64,000 nucleotides of DNA from Azospirillum sp. TSO35-2 (GCF_003116095.1 NZ_LGRA01000021.1:1786987-1850986), one strand, 5' to 3'; counted from the first letter of the stretch, positions 54,553-64,000 are shown. The notes: generated by a model not told the origin, from the letters alone. Translations and numbers: made by a program.

Positions 54553-55556
54553 GCCCCGCCTCCCGCCAACCCGTTTTCCGCCAGCTCACCGAGCACGGCG
54601 ACGATGGTGCGTTGCGCCAGCTCGACCTTGAAGGCGTTGTCCCGCAACGGCTCGGCGGCGGCGAGTTCGGCCGCCGCCGCCGCCCGGAAAACCGCTTCGG
54701 TCGCGGGCTGGCCGCGCAGCGCCCGCTCCGCCGCCAACGGGCGCCAGGGCTTGGGCGCGACACCGCCGAGCGCCAGCCGGACGTCGGTCACGGTCCCGTT
54801 CTCGACGGCCAGCGCCGCGGCGACCGAGACCAGGGCGAAGGCGTAGCTCGACCGGTCGCGGACCTTCCGGTAGGCCGAGCGCGCCGCCAGCGGAAGGGCC
54901 GGCAGCTCCACCGCCGTGATGAGGTCGCCGGGCTGGAGCACCGTGTCCCGGTCGGGCTCGTCGCCGGGCAGCCGGTGCAGATCCGCGAAAGGCAGGCGGC
55001 GCTCGCCTTGGGCGGTGTTCAGATGCACGGTCGCGTCGAGGGCGGCCAGCGCCACGCACATGTCCGACGGGTGGGTCGCGACGCAGGACGGCGAGGCCCC
55101 GAGGATCGCGTGCATGCGGTTGAAGCCGTCGATGGCATCGCAGCCCTGGCCGGGCTCCCGCTTGTTGCAGCGCGATCCGGCCTGATCGTAGAAATAGGCG
55201 CAGCGCGTGCGCTGAAGGATGTTGCCCGCCACGGTCGCCATGTTGCGGATCTGCGGCGAGGCACCGGCGACGATCGCGCGCGCCAGCATCGGGTAGCGGC
55301 TGCGGACCAGCCGATGCTCGGCAAGGGCGGTGTTGCGCACGGCGGCGCCGATCAGCAGGCCACCGCCGTCGGTCTCGGTGATCTCGTTCGACAGGCCGGT
55401 GACGTCCACCAGCGCTGTCGGCCGTTCGACGGTCTCGCGCATCAGGTCGACGAGGTTGGTGCCGCCGCCGAGGTATCGGACGCCCGGATGCCGGCTGTCG
55501 GCGAGCCGGACCGCGGTCTGCGCGTCGGTCGCCCGCACATAGGTGAAGGGTGTCAT
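54549..55556 (-). CDS. PaoB-like FAD/[4Fe-4S] subunit
   Basis: A 335-residue FAD-binding subunit of the CoxM/PaoB group. YLGGGTNLVDLM and AVAGNILQ-like TVAGNILQRTRC bind FAD. The insert with C119, C130 and C139 (TRCAYFYDQ...RCNKREPGQGCDA) matches the extra [4Fe-4S] loop of E. coli PaoB, absent from xanthine dehydrogenases. The start overlaps the [2Fe-2S] gene by 4 bp. Confidence 0.9.
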   Translation of the reverse strand: MTPFTYVRATDAQTAVRLADSRHPGVRYLGGGTNLVDLMRETVERPTALVDVTGLSNEITETDGGGLLIGAAVRNTALAEHRLVRSRYPMLARAIVAGASPQIRNMATVAGNILQRTRCAYFYDQAGSRCNKREPGQGCDAIDGFNRMHAILGASPSCVATHPSDMCVALAALDATVHLNTAQGERRLPFADLHRLPGDEPDRDTVLQPGDLITAVELPALPLAARSAYRKVRDRSSYAFALVSVAAALAVENGTVTDVRLALGGVAPKPWRPLAAERALRGQPATEAVFRAAAAAELAAAEPLRDNAFKVELAQRTIVAVLGELAENGLAGGGA

Positions 55557-56074
55557 TCGGCGGCCCCAGGGTGTGTTTCGGCCGGGTAGGTCGTGGCGAT
55601 GGCGTCCATGATGCCGTTGTGGGCGCCGCAGCGGCACAGGTTGCCGCTCATCCGCTCGCGCAGTTCGTCCCGGCTGCACGGGATCGCCGCTGCGGCGAGG
55701 TCGACGGTGAGGTGGCTGGGCACCCCGCGCCGCAACTCCTCGATCATGGCGACGGCGGAACAGATCTGGCCGGGCGTGCAGTAGCCGCACTGGAAGCCGT
55801 CATGCTCGATGAAGGCCTGCTGCAACGGATGCAGCGCGCCGTCGGCGCCGAGGCCCTCGATCGTGGTGACGGACCGGCCCTCATACTGCACCGCGAGCGC
55901 GAGGCAGGAGAGGATGCGCTGGCCGTCCACCAGCACCGTGCAGGCGCCGCAGGCACCCTGGTCGCAGCCTTTCTTGGTGCCGGACAGGTGGAGCCCGTCC
56001 CGAAGCAGGTCGAGCAGGGAAACGCGTGGATCATCCGGCAACTCCACGGCGGTCCCGTTCACGGTGATACCCAT
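55553..56074 (-). CDS. PaoA-like [2Fe-2S] subunit, without a Tat signal
   Basis: A 173-residue small subunit with two [2Fe-2S] clusters: C37, C42, C45 and C57 (GCDQGACGACTV) and a second set in CGYCTPGQ and NLCRCG. In E. coli, PaoA carries a Tat signal that exports the complex. Here the protein begins directly at MGITVNGTAVEL, so unless translation starts upstream the enzyme is cytosolic. It heads the leftward three-gene operon. Confidence 0.9.
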   Translation of the reverse strand: MGITVNGTAVELPDDPRVSLLDLLRDGLHLSGTKKGCDQGACGACTVLVDGQRILSCLALAVQYEGRSVTTIEGLGADGALHPLQQAFIEHDGFQCGYCTPGQICSAVAMIEELRRGVPSHLTVDLAAAAIPCSRDELRERMSGNLCRCGAHNGIMDAIATTYPAETHPGAAE

Positions 56075-56227
56075 CTGGTCCTCCCGGCCAACCCGGGCCG
56101 GCGGATGGTGGACAGCCGGCCCATGACGCGGGTTAACAGACGATCACCGCTTTTGTGCCGGGCGCTCCGGCATCGGAGTGACGCCGATGCCGTCGTGCCG
56201 CCGGCCTGGGAGGAGGATCAACAGGCC

Positions 56228-56985
56228 CTAGTTCTTCAGCTTGTAGCCCGTGCGGAAAATCCACCACACCACGGCAAGGCAGATCGCCAGCAACAGCGCG
56301 GTCATGGCGAGGCTCAGAACGACGGGCACGTCGGCGGCGCCGTAAAAGCTCCAGCGAAAGCCGCTGACCAGGTAGACGATCGGGTTGAACAGGGCGATCT
56401 TCTGCCAGAACGGCGGCAGCATGCCGATCGAATAGAAGCTTCCACCCAGAAAGGCCAGCGGCGTAACGATCAGCATCGGTACGATCTGCAGCTTTTCCCA
56501 CCCGTTCGCCCAGATGCCGAGGATGAAGCCGAGCAGGCTGAAGGCCACCGACGTCAGCACCAGGAAGGCGACCATCCAGAACGGGTGGCCGATGGAGAAA
56601 TCGACGAACAGCCGCGCCGTCAGCAGGATCAGGGTACCAAGGATGACGGACTTGGTCGCCGCCGCCCCGACATAGCCGATCACCGTCTCGAAGGCGGAGA
56701 TGGGGGCCGACAGCACCTCGTAGATCGTGCCGGAATAGCGCGGCATGTAGATGCCGAAGGACGCGTTCGACACGCTCTCCGTCAGCACCGACATCATGAC
56801 GAGACCGGGGACCAGAAACGCGCCGTAGCTGACCCCCTCCACCGACGCGAAGCGTCCGCCGATGGCCGTCCCGAAGACAATGAAGTACAGCGACGTGGAG
56901 ATCACCGGGCCGGCGATGCTCTGGAACAGGGTGCGCCAGGTGCGGGCCAGTTCGAAGACATAGATGGCCTTGATCGCATGAAGGT

Positions 56986-56989
<4 letters not shown>
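56228..56989 (-). CDS. ABC-2 permease, YadH-like
   Basis: A 253-residue ABC-2 type permease with six hydrophobic segments. FELARTWRTLFQSIAGPVIS and FLGGSFYSIGMLPPFWQ resemble E. coli YadH and NodJ-like exporters. The ATG at 56989 overlaps the ATPase stop; a longer frame runs into that gene. The cargo is unknown. Confidence 0.88.
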
Positions 56990-57912
<923 letters not shown>

Positions 57913-58325
57913 ATCCCCCCTCGGGCTTGCGGGTCCATCGGGTGCGGGCGGCGCCACGAAAGCGGGGCCACCATAGCGTTTGGCGGCTCCCGGCGGAATC
58001 CGAACATGGGCGGTGCTGGCGAACGCCGCGTAAAGTTCACGCACGCGTCTGCCGGCCTCGCGCCTCCACGCCCCCGTCCGCCGGGCCGGCGGGCCGGCGG
58101 CGTCGGCGTGCCCGTCCGAGCACCACCAACCCGGCCCTTTGCACCAACGTCACGGCGAAAGCCCTCGGGGTCGTGCAGAAAAGTCATCCATAGGAGATCG
58201 CCCGTGGGAGAGCGATGGCTGGCTACCAAATCCGGATAGTAGCGCATCGCGTCGATTGACCTCCATCAAGCTCGCCTGAAAAATGTTTCCACAAGCCAAA
58301 TAGAAACAAAAAATGGGAGGACACT
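57913..58325. other. Divergent intergenic region with Fnr-like box
   Basis: This 413-bp gap between the YadG-like gene and the sugar dehydrogenase is GC-rich on the left and AT-richer near 58250-58315. It contains a Crp/Fnr-type dyad at 58256-58269 and GGAGGA at 58316-58321. No gene is supported in it. Confidence 0.6.
58256..58269. promoter_or_regulatory. Fnr/Crp-type box upstream of the sugar dehydrogenase
   Basis: TTGACCTCCATCAA matches the Fnr consensus TTGAT-N4-ATCAA at nine of ten defined positions. It lies 57 bp before the start codon, so it could activate at a class II promoter. The Crp/Fnr regulator at 0.4-1.1 kb has the matching E..SR recognition helix. Confidence 0.6.
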
Positions 58326-59594
58326 ATGAAGGCGTCGCTGAGGGCTGCGGCCACATTCGCCACGGCTTTGCTCGCTCTGCCCGTTGCAGCCCAGGACTTG
58401 CCGAAGCCACCCGGCAACCTGGAGAAGCTGGAAAATTTCCGGACAACCGGCGAGATGACGGAAATACCCAACATCCCGCAGACCGGGCCGAAGGCCGAGG
58501 CCATCAAGAAGAGCCTGTCGCGGATCAAGCTGCCGTCCGGCTTCAAGATCAACCTGTACGCCATCGTTCCCGATGCTCGCCATATGGCGGTTGGACCGCA
58601 GGGCGTCGCCGTGTTCGTCGGCACGCGCAAGACCAAGGTCTACACCGTCACGGACCGCGACAAGGACCGTGTCGCCGACGAAGTGAAGCCGTTCGCGTCG
58701 ACCATCAACTTTTCGGTGCCGAACGGCGTCTGCTTCTCCAAGGACGGCTTCCTGTTCATCGCCGAGCAGAATCGGGTGCTGATGTTCCCGGCCGCCGAGT
58801 TCTTCTATGAGGGTGCCGACGTGGCGGCGTTCCAGGTTGTGAAGGGTGGTGAACTCATCCCCAAGGAAGAGGAAAGCTACAACCACACCTCCCGCGTCTG
58901 TCGGATCGGGCCGGACGACAAGCTGTACATAACGGTCGGCCAGCCGTTCAACGTCTTCGCTCCCGAAAAGATGAACCTGTACAAGAAGGCCGGCATCGGC
59001 GGCATCATCCGGATGGATCGCGACGGCAAGAACCGCGAAGTCTTCGCCTGGGGAATCCGCAACTCGGTGGGCATGGACTTCAACCCGAAGGACAAGGCTC
59101 TGTGGTTCACCGACAACCAGGTGGACGGAATGGGCGACGACATTCCGCCGGGTGAGCTGAACCGTGCCGAGAAGCCGGGACTCAACTTTGGCTTTCCTTA
59201 CTACGGCGGCGGCAAGGTCCGCACCGCGGAGTACAAGGACCAGCAGGCGCCGACCGACGTCGTCTACCCGCAGGTGGAGATGGACGCGCACGCGGCGGAC
59301 CTGGGCATGACCTTCTACAATGGCAACCAGTTCCCGGCGAAGTATCGCGGCGGCATCTTTTCGGCGCAGCACGGGTCGTGGAACCGCAGCACGCCGGTCG
59401 GTGCCCGCATCATGTTCACCAGCCTCAAGCCGGACGGCACTGCGGACAAGACGGAGGTCTTCGCCGAAGGCTGGCTCACCCAGAATGGCGAGTATCTCGG
59501 CCGTCCGGTGGACGTGGCGACGCTGAACGACGGGTCGCTGCTGGTGTCCGACGACTTGGCCGGGGCCATCTACCGGATCTCGTACGAGCAATGA
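58326..59594 (+). CDS. PQQ-type sugar/sorbosone dehydrogenase-like protein
   Basis: A 422-residue periplasmic beta-propeller enzyme. The signal peptide (TFATALLALPVAAQ) ends near residue 23. The six-bladed soluble-glucose-dehydrogenase/sorbosone-dehydrogenase fold is indicated by LPSGFKINLYA, FVGTRKTKVYTVTDRD, IRNSVGMDFNPKD, LWFTDNQVDGMGDD and SAQHGSWNRSTPVGARI. The family oxidises aldoses or sorbosone with PQQ. It precedes a small c-type cytochrome gene, the likely electron acceptor. No PQQ biosynthesis genes are in the window. An AGGAGGAC-like site lies 5 nt before the ATG. Confidence 0.88.
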   Translation: MKASLRAAATFATALLALPVAAQDLPKPPGNLEKLENFRTTGEMTEIPNIPQTGPKAEAIKKSLSRIKLPSGFKINLYAIVPDARHMAVGPQGVAVFVGTRKTKVYTVTDRDKDRVADEVKPFASTINFSVPNGVCFSKDGFLFIAEQNRVLMFPAAEFFYEGADVAAFQVVKGGELIPKEEESYNHTSRVCRIGPDDKLYITVGQPFNVFAPEKMNLYKKAGIGGIIRMDRDGKNREVFAWGIRNSVGMDFNPKDKALWFTDNQVDGMGDDIPPGELNRAEKPGLNFGFPYYGGGKVRTAEYKDQQAPTDVVYPQVEMDAHAADLGMTFYNGNQFPAKYRGGIFSAQHGSWNRSTPVGARIMFTSLKPDGTADKTEVFAEGWLTQNGEYLGRPVDVATLNDGSLLVSDDLAGAIYRISYEQ

Positions 59595-59658
59595 CCGTCT
59601 GGTGCGGCGATCACAAGCCGGCGGCTCCATGCGGAACCGCCGGCCGGAAAGGATTGGG

Positions 59659-59982
59659 ATGCTGATAACACGGAGCACCACCGTCGCGCTGTTTCTCGCG
59701 CTTTGTCCCGGCGCGGCTCTTGCCGGCAACGCCCAGCTTGGCAAGCAGAAGGCCGTGCAGTGTCAGACCTGCCACGGGCTGGACGGTGTCGCAAAGATTC
59801 CCCAGGCGGCGAATCTGGCCGGCCAGCAGGAGCTGTACCTGAAGAAAGCTCTGTCGGATTACAAATCGGGCGCGCGCAAGAACGAGATGATGTCCATCAT
59901 CGCAACGTCGCTGAGCGACCAGGACATCGACGATCTGTCCGCCTACTACAGCTCGATCGTGATCGAGGTGACGCCACCCTGA
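59659..59982 (+). CDS. Small c-type cytochrome
   Basis: A 107-residue periplasmic cytochrome. The signal peptide is LITRSTTVALFLALCPGAALA; the haem site is C35-QT-C38-H39 (CQTCHG), and KNEMM offers a methionine axial ligand. It resembles the class I cytochrome c553/c4 half-unit. ATG at 59659 has AAGGA upstream; 59629 and 59602 are alternatives. It lies 64 bp after the sugar dehydrogenase and likely carries its electrons. Confidence 0.87.
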   Translation: MLITRSTTVALFLALCPGAALAGNAQLGKQKAVQCQTCHGLDGVAKIPQAANLAGQQELYLKKALSDYKSGARKNEMMSIIATSLSDQDIDDLSAYYSSIVIEVTPP

Positions 59983-60081
59983 GAAACCCGGCGCAGCAGG
60001 GGCGTGCCGGCCGGCGCCGAGCCGGATGCGGCCCTGCTGCATCGGCCCCCCTTGGGCACCACGCCCGGTGCGCGGCCCCGG

Positions 60082-60678
60082 TCACGGCTTGGCGTCGACG
60101 TGGTACGCCTTGGCCCATCCCCATGCGCCGGATCCATAGCCCCGCTTGGCCACCCGCTCGCGGTAGATGTCCAGCACGGTCTGGGCGTCGCCGGCCAGCA
60201 GCGACTTGGTGGCGCAAAACTCGGCGCAGAGCGGAAGCTTGCCTTCGGCGATGCGGTTGCGGCCGTATTTCTCAAAGTCCACGTCCGCGACACCGGACTC
60301 CGGGCCGCCGTTGCAGAAATTGCACTTGTCCATCTTTCCGCGCGCGCCGAAAGCGCCGCGCTGCTCGTAGCGGATGGCACCGAACGGGCAGGACGGGGCG
60401 CAATAGCCGCAGCCGATGCACCGGTCCTTGTCGTGCAGCACCACCCCATCCGCGGTCTGGTAGATGCTGTTCACCGGGCAGGCCGCAAGGCAGGGCGGGT
60501 CGGTGCAGTGCATGCAGGAAATCGAAACGGAACGCTCGCCCGGCTTGCCGTCCCTGGTGGTCACGACGCGGCGTCGGTTGATCCCCCAGGGCAGTTCGTG
60601 CTCGTTCTTGCAGGCGACGACGCAGGCGTTGCATTCGATGCAGCGCTCCGTGTCGCTGAGAAAAACCATGCGCGCCAT
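60082..60678 (-). CDS. Four-cluster ferredoxin, formate-dehydrogenase/DmsB-like subunit
   Basis: A 198-residue protein with four [4Fe-4S] cysteine groups: CIECNACVVAC, CMHCTDPPCLAAC, CIGCGYCAPSC and the split set CNFC...CAEFC. It lacks a signal peptide. The sequence closely resembles the iron-sulfur subunit of multi-subunit formate dehydrogenases, and more loosely DmsB/NrfC. It follows torA on the same strand by 106 bp. The usual partner would be a formate dehydrogenase alpha subunit, not seen here. Confidence 0.87.
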   Translation of the reverse strand: MARMVFLSDTERCIECNACVVACKNEHELPWGINRRRVVTTRDGKPGERSVSISCMHCTDPPCLAACPVNSIYQTADGVVLHDKDRCIGCGYCAPSCPFGAIRYEQRGAFGARGKMDKCNFCNGGPESGVADVDFEKYGRNRIAEGKLPLCAEFCATKSLLAGDAQTVLDIYRERVAKRGYGSGAWGWAKAYHVDAKP

Positions 60679-60784
60679 CGTCGGCCCTCGGCTTGCGTCG
60701 GCCCGGACGTCCTCCCGACGCTTCCGGTTGCCGGAGCGCCGGCAGCCCCGAGAGGAAAAGGGCTGCCGGTCGTTCGTCAGCGGA

Positions 60785-63256
60785 TCACGCGTCCTTGGGC
60801 GTGTCGAACACGGTGACGGCCGGGGCCGTGCCCTTGTACAGTTCGACGTCGGCCAGACAGGTGTGCGCCGAGGTTGCCTGCCCCAGCTTCGACGTCGGAA
60901 TGTCGGGCGTCAGCACGTTCGGATCGCCGTATTTGCACAGGGTGCCGGGCTTGCCGGGCTCGGCCGGGTCGTACCAGGCGCCCTCCTGCAGCTCGATGAC
61001 CCCCGGCCGGATGTCGTCCGAGACCACCGCGCCGGCCAGGCACTGGCCGCGGCCGTTGAAGACCCGCACGATGTCGCCGGACTTGATGCCGCGGGCGGCG
61101 GCATCCGCGCTGTTGATCCGGCAAGGCTCGCGTCCGCCGACGGCATAAAGCTCCCTCACCTTGGTGCCGTTCAGCTGCGAATGCAGACGGTATTGCGGGT
61201 GGTTGGAGTTGACGTGAAGCGGGAACTTCCGGTTCGCCTGACCCAGCCACTCGCTGGGTTCGAGCCAAGTCGGGTGCGGCGGGCAGTCGTCGTAGCCCAT
61301 CTTCTCGATGGCCTTGCAGTAGATCTCGATGCGTCCGGTCGCCGTCGGCAGCGCGTTGATGACCGGATCCTCGCGGAAATCGGCGTACTTGGTGCGGCGC
61401 ACGGCGGAGTCCGGCGTGGCGAACTCGACGACCCCGGCCTTGTTCCAGAAGGTGTCGAAGTCCGGCATCGGGATCTTCTTCGCGGTCGCCTGCTTCAGGG
61501 CGTCCTCATAGATCTCGCGGACGCAGTCCAGCTCCGATTTCCCGGCCGAGAACTCGGGCTCGACCCCCAGCCGCTTCGCAAGTTCGACGAAGATGTCGTA
61601 GTCGTTGCGCGATTCGAACACCGGGTCGATCAACTGCTTCATCGCGACGATCGCCTTGCGTGCGACGACGCCCACGCGCTCGATGTCGTTGCGCTCGACG
61701 CTGGTGGTGGCGGGCAGCACGATGTCGGCGTGCCGGGCGGTCGCCGTCCACTGGAAGTCCTGCACGATGAAGGTCTGGATCTTCGCCCAGGCCTCGACCA
61801 TGCGGTTGCGGTCCTGGTGATGGTGGAACGGGTTGCCGCCGGCCCAGTAGCAGAGCTTGATCTCCGGATAGATGTACGTGCTTCCGTTGTGCTGGTAGGT
61901 CTTGCCCGGATTCAGCAGCATGTCGACGACGCGGGCGCAGGGAATGCTGGTGGTGCCCTTCTCCTTCGGCCAGGGCTTGATTTCCTTGCGCTTGCCGATC
62001 TGCAGCGAGCCGGCGAGGCCCGGTGCGTTGGCGCTCGGCGTGCCGGCGTTGTCCAGGTGATAACGCTGGCAGAAGCCGCCACCCGGTAGGCCGATCTGCC
62101 CGACCATGGCGGCCAGCGTGACGAAGGCCCACGGGAACTGCTCGCCATACTGCTGGCGCTGCGGCGTCCAGCCGCTGACCAGCATGGACCGGCCCTTGGT
62201 CAACCGGCGCGTCAGGTCGCGGATGGTGTCGGCCGGCAGCTCGCAAAGTGCCGCCGCCCATTCCGCCGTTTTCGGCGTGCCGTCCTTCTCGCCCCGCAGA
62301 TACTGGGCGAAGGCGTCGAAGCCCGCGGTGTAGTTCGCCAGGAACTCCTTGTCGTGCAGATCCTCGGTCAACAGGGTGTGCGCCATGCCGAGGGCCAGGG
62401 CGACATCGGAGTGTGGCCGCACCGGCAACCATTCCGCCCCCAGCATCTTGCAGCCTTCGGTGCGGACGGGATCAATGAAGACGGCCTTCTTTCCGGCCTT
62501 CTTCATCGCCTCGAACCAGCCATACTCGCCATGGTCGGGGATGGCCGCCGAAATCTGGTTGTTCTTCAGCGGATCGCAGGCCCAGAAGACGATCAGGTCG
62601 GTGTTGTCGAGAATGGTCTGGTGGCTGGTCTGCGGCCCTTCGGCGTCGATCGAGCCCACCACGTAGGGCATGATCGCCTCGATGCCGGCCTTCGAATAGT
62701 TGCTCGACGACACCACGCTGCCGCCGGTCAGGTTCATCAGGCGCTTCAGCATGGTCTGCGGGTTGCCGACACGGCCGATCGGTCCCCAGCCGTAGGAACC
62801 GGTGTAGATGCCCCAGGGGCCGAAATCGGTCTGCACCCGCTTGATCTCGCCGGCGACGAGGTCGAAGGCCTTTTCCCAGCTCACGCGGACGAAATCACCG
62901 GCGCCGCGGGTTTCCGGCGCCGCTCCCGGCCCCTTTTCCAGCCAGGCGCGGCGAACCATCGGATAGCGGATGCGGGTCGGCGAATAGACCTGGTCCCAGG
63001 CGCCGAGCAGCTGCGGGCTGGGACGCGGATCCTTCTCCCACGGGCGCAGCGATACGAAGCGGCCCTTCTCGATCTTGGCCCAGAAGGCGCCCCAGTGCGA
63101 CGCCTGCAGATACTCGCCGTCCGCGACGGCGGCGCTCGCCGCGTAGGCCTTGGACAGCCCGAACGGCATCCCGGACAGGGCGCCAAGCGCCGCCGCCGCC
63201 GACGTCGTCTGCAGGAACCGGCGACGGGAAACACGCAATGTGTCTTGTTCGATCAT
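60785..63256 (-). CDS. torA: TMAO/DMSO reductase-like molybdoenzyme, periplasmic
   Basis: An 823-residue bis-MGD enzyme with a Tat signal (SRRRFLQTT, 10-18). The mature sequence follows TorA closely: SHWGAFWAKI, RIRYPMVRRAWL, NYSKAG with S188 as the molybdenum ligand, HTLLTEDLHDKEFLANY, QIGLPGGGFCQRYH, and ATSAHTCLADVE near the end. No N-terminal [4Fe-4S] cysteines, as in DMSO/TMAO reductases. TMAO, DMSO, biotin sulfoxide or methionine sulfoxide are all possible substrates. ATG at 63256 has AAGGAAAAG upstream. Its chaperone gene torD lies 44 bp upstream. Confidence 0.9.
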   Translation of the reverse strand: MIEQDTLRVSRRRFLQTTSAAAALGALSGMPFGLSKAYAASAAVADGEYLQASHWGAFWAKIEKGRFVSLRPWEKDPRPSPQLLGAWDQVYSPTRIRYPMVRRAWLEKGPGAAPETRGAGDFVRVSWEKAFDLVAGEIKRVQTDFGPWGIYTGSYGWGPIGRVGNPQTMLKRLMNLTGGSVVSSSNYSKAGIEAIMPYVVGSIDAEGPQTSHQTILDNTDLIVFWACDPLKNNQISAAIPDHGEYGWFEAMKKAGKKAVFIDPVRTEGCKMLGAEWLPVRPHSDVALALGMAHTLLTEDLHDKEFLANYTAGFDAFAQYLRGEKDGTPKTAEWAAALCELPADTIRDLTRRLTKGRSMLVSGWTPQRQQYGEQFPWAFVTLAAMVGQIGLPGGGFCQRYHLDNAGTPSANAPGLAGSLQIGKRKEIKPWPKEKGTTSIPCARVVDMLLNPGKTYQHNGSTYIYPEIKLCYWAGGNPFHHHQDRNRMVEAWAKIQTFIVQDFQWTATARHADIVLPATTSVERNDIERVGVVARKAIVAMKQLIDPVFESRNDYDIFVELAKRLGVEPEFSAGKSELDCVREIYEDALKQATAKKIPMPDFDTFWNKAGVVEFATPDSAVRRTKYADFREDPVINALPTATGRIEIYCKAIEKMGYDDCPPHPTWLEPSEWLGQANRKFPLHVNSNHPQYRLHSQLNGTKVRELYAVGGREPCRINSADAAARGIKSGDIVRVFNGRGQCLAGAVVSDDIRPGVIELQEGAWYDPAEPGKPGTLCKYGDPNVLTPDIPTSKLGQATSAHTCLADVELYKGTAPAVTVFDTPKDA

Positions 63257-63300
63257 GGGATCTTTTCCTTCTCCAAAACCTCTGTCGCGAGGCGGATCGT

Positions 63301-63927
63301 TCAGGCGGCGAGGGCGAGCGTGCCGTCTTCGAGCAGGGTGGTGAGCACCGCCGCCAGCGGCGCGTAGAAACCGGAACGGTCGTAGCGGGCGCAGCCCCGG
63401 GCAAAGGCCGGGACCCATTCGGCCAAGCGCCGGCGCAAGGCCGCAGCCGGACCGTCACCGAGGTCGGGCGCATCGGCGCCGGACTGTATGAACTGGGCCA
63501 ACAGGGACAACTCGATGGCGAGATGGTCCGGCGGCTCGGCGAAACCGTCCGCCGGCCGCAGCCCGCAGGTGGCGAGAAGCTCCGCCATGCTGTCGACCGC
63601 CTCCTGGTACAGGCGCCCGGTGCCGCGGTAGGCGGACTCGAACGGCGGCGCGCCGGCGGCCCCGCCGATGCCGAGAAACAGCTGGCAGTAGCCGCTGTTG
63701 AGACGGGAGACCGTTTCTTCCTCGGACGCCGGGGCCAGCACCGCCTCCCGCGCGCGCCGGAGGTCGGCGGCATAGAGTGGATCGGCGGCGAGCGCCCCCA
63801 GCGGCCCGAACCCGCCGTGCCGGCGCAGGGCACGGACGTCTTCGGCTTCAAGCGGCGCTCCGAAGAAACCGGCCAGCTCGCTGCAGATGTCGGCGAGGTC
63901 GGCCGCCGGGATGGACCGGACGGACAT
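63301..63927 (-). CDS. torD: TorD/DmsD-family molybdoenzyme chaperone
   Basis: A 208-residue helical protein. The family signatures are PPFESAYRGTGRLYQEAV (variant of PPYESVYR) and EPPDHLAIELSLLAQF (E-P-x-D-H). Such proteins bind the Tat signal and apo-form of DMSO/TMAO reductases until the cofactor is inserted. It sits directly upstream of the torA gene on the same strand. Confidence 0.88.
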   Translation of the reverse strand: MSVRSIPAADLADICSELAGFFGAPLEAEDVRALRRHGGFGPLGALAADPLYAADLRRAREAVLAPASEEETVSRLNSGYCQLFLGIGGAAGAPPFESAYRGTGRLYQEAVDSMAELLATCGLRPADGFAEPPDHLAIELSLLAQFIQSGADAPDLGDGPAAALRRRLAEWVPAFARGCARYDRSGFYAPLAAVLTTLLEDGTLALAA

Positions 63928-63971
63928 GGCGTCTGTCTCCGTTTGGTTGAAAGGTTCGTCGGCGGCGCGGC

Positions 63972-64000
63972 TCAGGAGCCGTGCTTCACCATGTCCTTCG
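63972..64000 (-). CDS. C-terminal fragment of an unidentified gene
   Basis: On the minus strand the sequence entering from the right edge can be read as KDMVKHGS followed by TGA (63974-63972), 45 bp before torD. It would be the end of a gene of the same operon. Eight residues cannot identify it; a cytochrome such as TorC/DorC is suggested only by context. Confidence 0.35.

Noticed and set aside
60082..60678. Calling the ferredoxin a formate dehydrogenase beta subunit outright
   Set aside because: The similarity is good, but no formate dehydrogenase catalytic gene is adjacent and it follows torA, so the partner is open.

Overview
The window is GC-rich, with tightly packed operons and a strong alphaproteobacterial character. 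Gene content resembles the large plasmids or chromids of Azospirillum and other Rhodospirillales: two-hairpin GC-rich dispersed repeats, a RepA/ParA/ParB replicon module, nitrate assimilation, many LIV-type and Dpp-type transporters, and periplasmic respiratory enzymes. The genus is an inference. That the DNA belongs to a plasmid-type replicon is supported directly by an intact parA-parB pair, an iteron-rich origin and a plasmid RepA gene between 23.3 and 27.4 kb.

Layout. 0-10 kb: the tail of a chemoreceptor, a Crp/Fnr-type regulator, an SbmA/BacA-like ABC protein whose nucleotide site is degenerate, divergent GH1 and GH4 glycosidases, an MFS transporter, a saccharopine-dehydrogenase-like protein and an NlpC/P60 peptidase. 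9.3-21 kb: assimilatory nitrate reduction. nirB-nirD-nasA-cobA run leftward and nrtA-nrtB-nrtCD run rightward from a shared 0.8 kb region that carries two back-to-back sigma-54 promoters and, in front of nirB, a terminator-like hairpin suggesting antitermination control. 21-23 kb: an aldo/keto reductase and a luciferase-like monooxygenase. 23-27.4 kb: replication and partition (parA, parB, parS-like palindromes, a decayed second parB, repA, iterons).

27.5-37.2 kb: a complete 3-hydroxybenzoate/gentisate catabolic operon (monooxygenase, dioxygenase, isomerase, hydrolase) with its own LIV-type ABC importer, a MarR regulator and a hemerythrin protein. 37.3-46.3 kb: an RpiR-regulated Dpp-type peptide importer with an MlrC-like M81 peptidase and a divergent D-amino-acid-oxidase-like flavoprotein. 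46.4-52.2 kb: a sigma-54 activator divergent from a perfect -24/-12 promoter that drives a hydroxyacyl dehydrogenase, a BKACE (DUF849) enzyme, a 3-hydroxybutyrate dehydrogenase and an orphan LIV-type binding protein; the substrate of this pathway is unknown. 52.2-64 kb: a PaoABC-like molybdenum aldehyde oxidoreductase, a YadGH-like ABC exporter, a PQQ-type sugar dehydrogenase with its cytochrome c behind an Fnr-like box, and a TMAO/DMSO reductase group (torD, torA, a four-cluster ferredoxin).

The most interesting signals are the unassigned sigma-54/BKACE operon, the attenuator-like nirB leader with paired sigma-54 promoters, an inverted pair of dispersed repeats translated inside the N-terminus of cobA, the ABC protein with no Walker A lysine, and the origin with iterons on both sides of repA beside a decaying parB.
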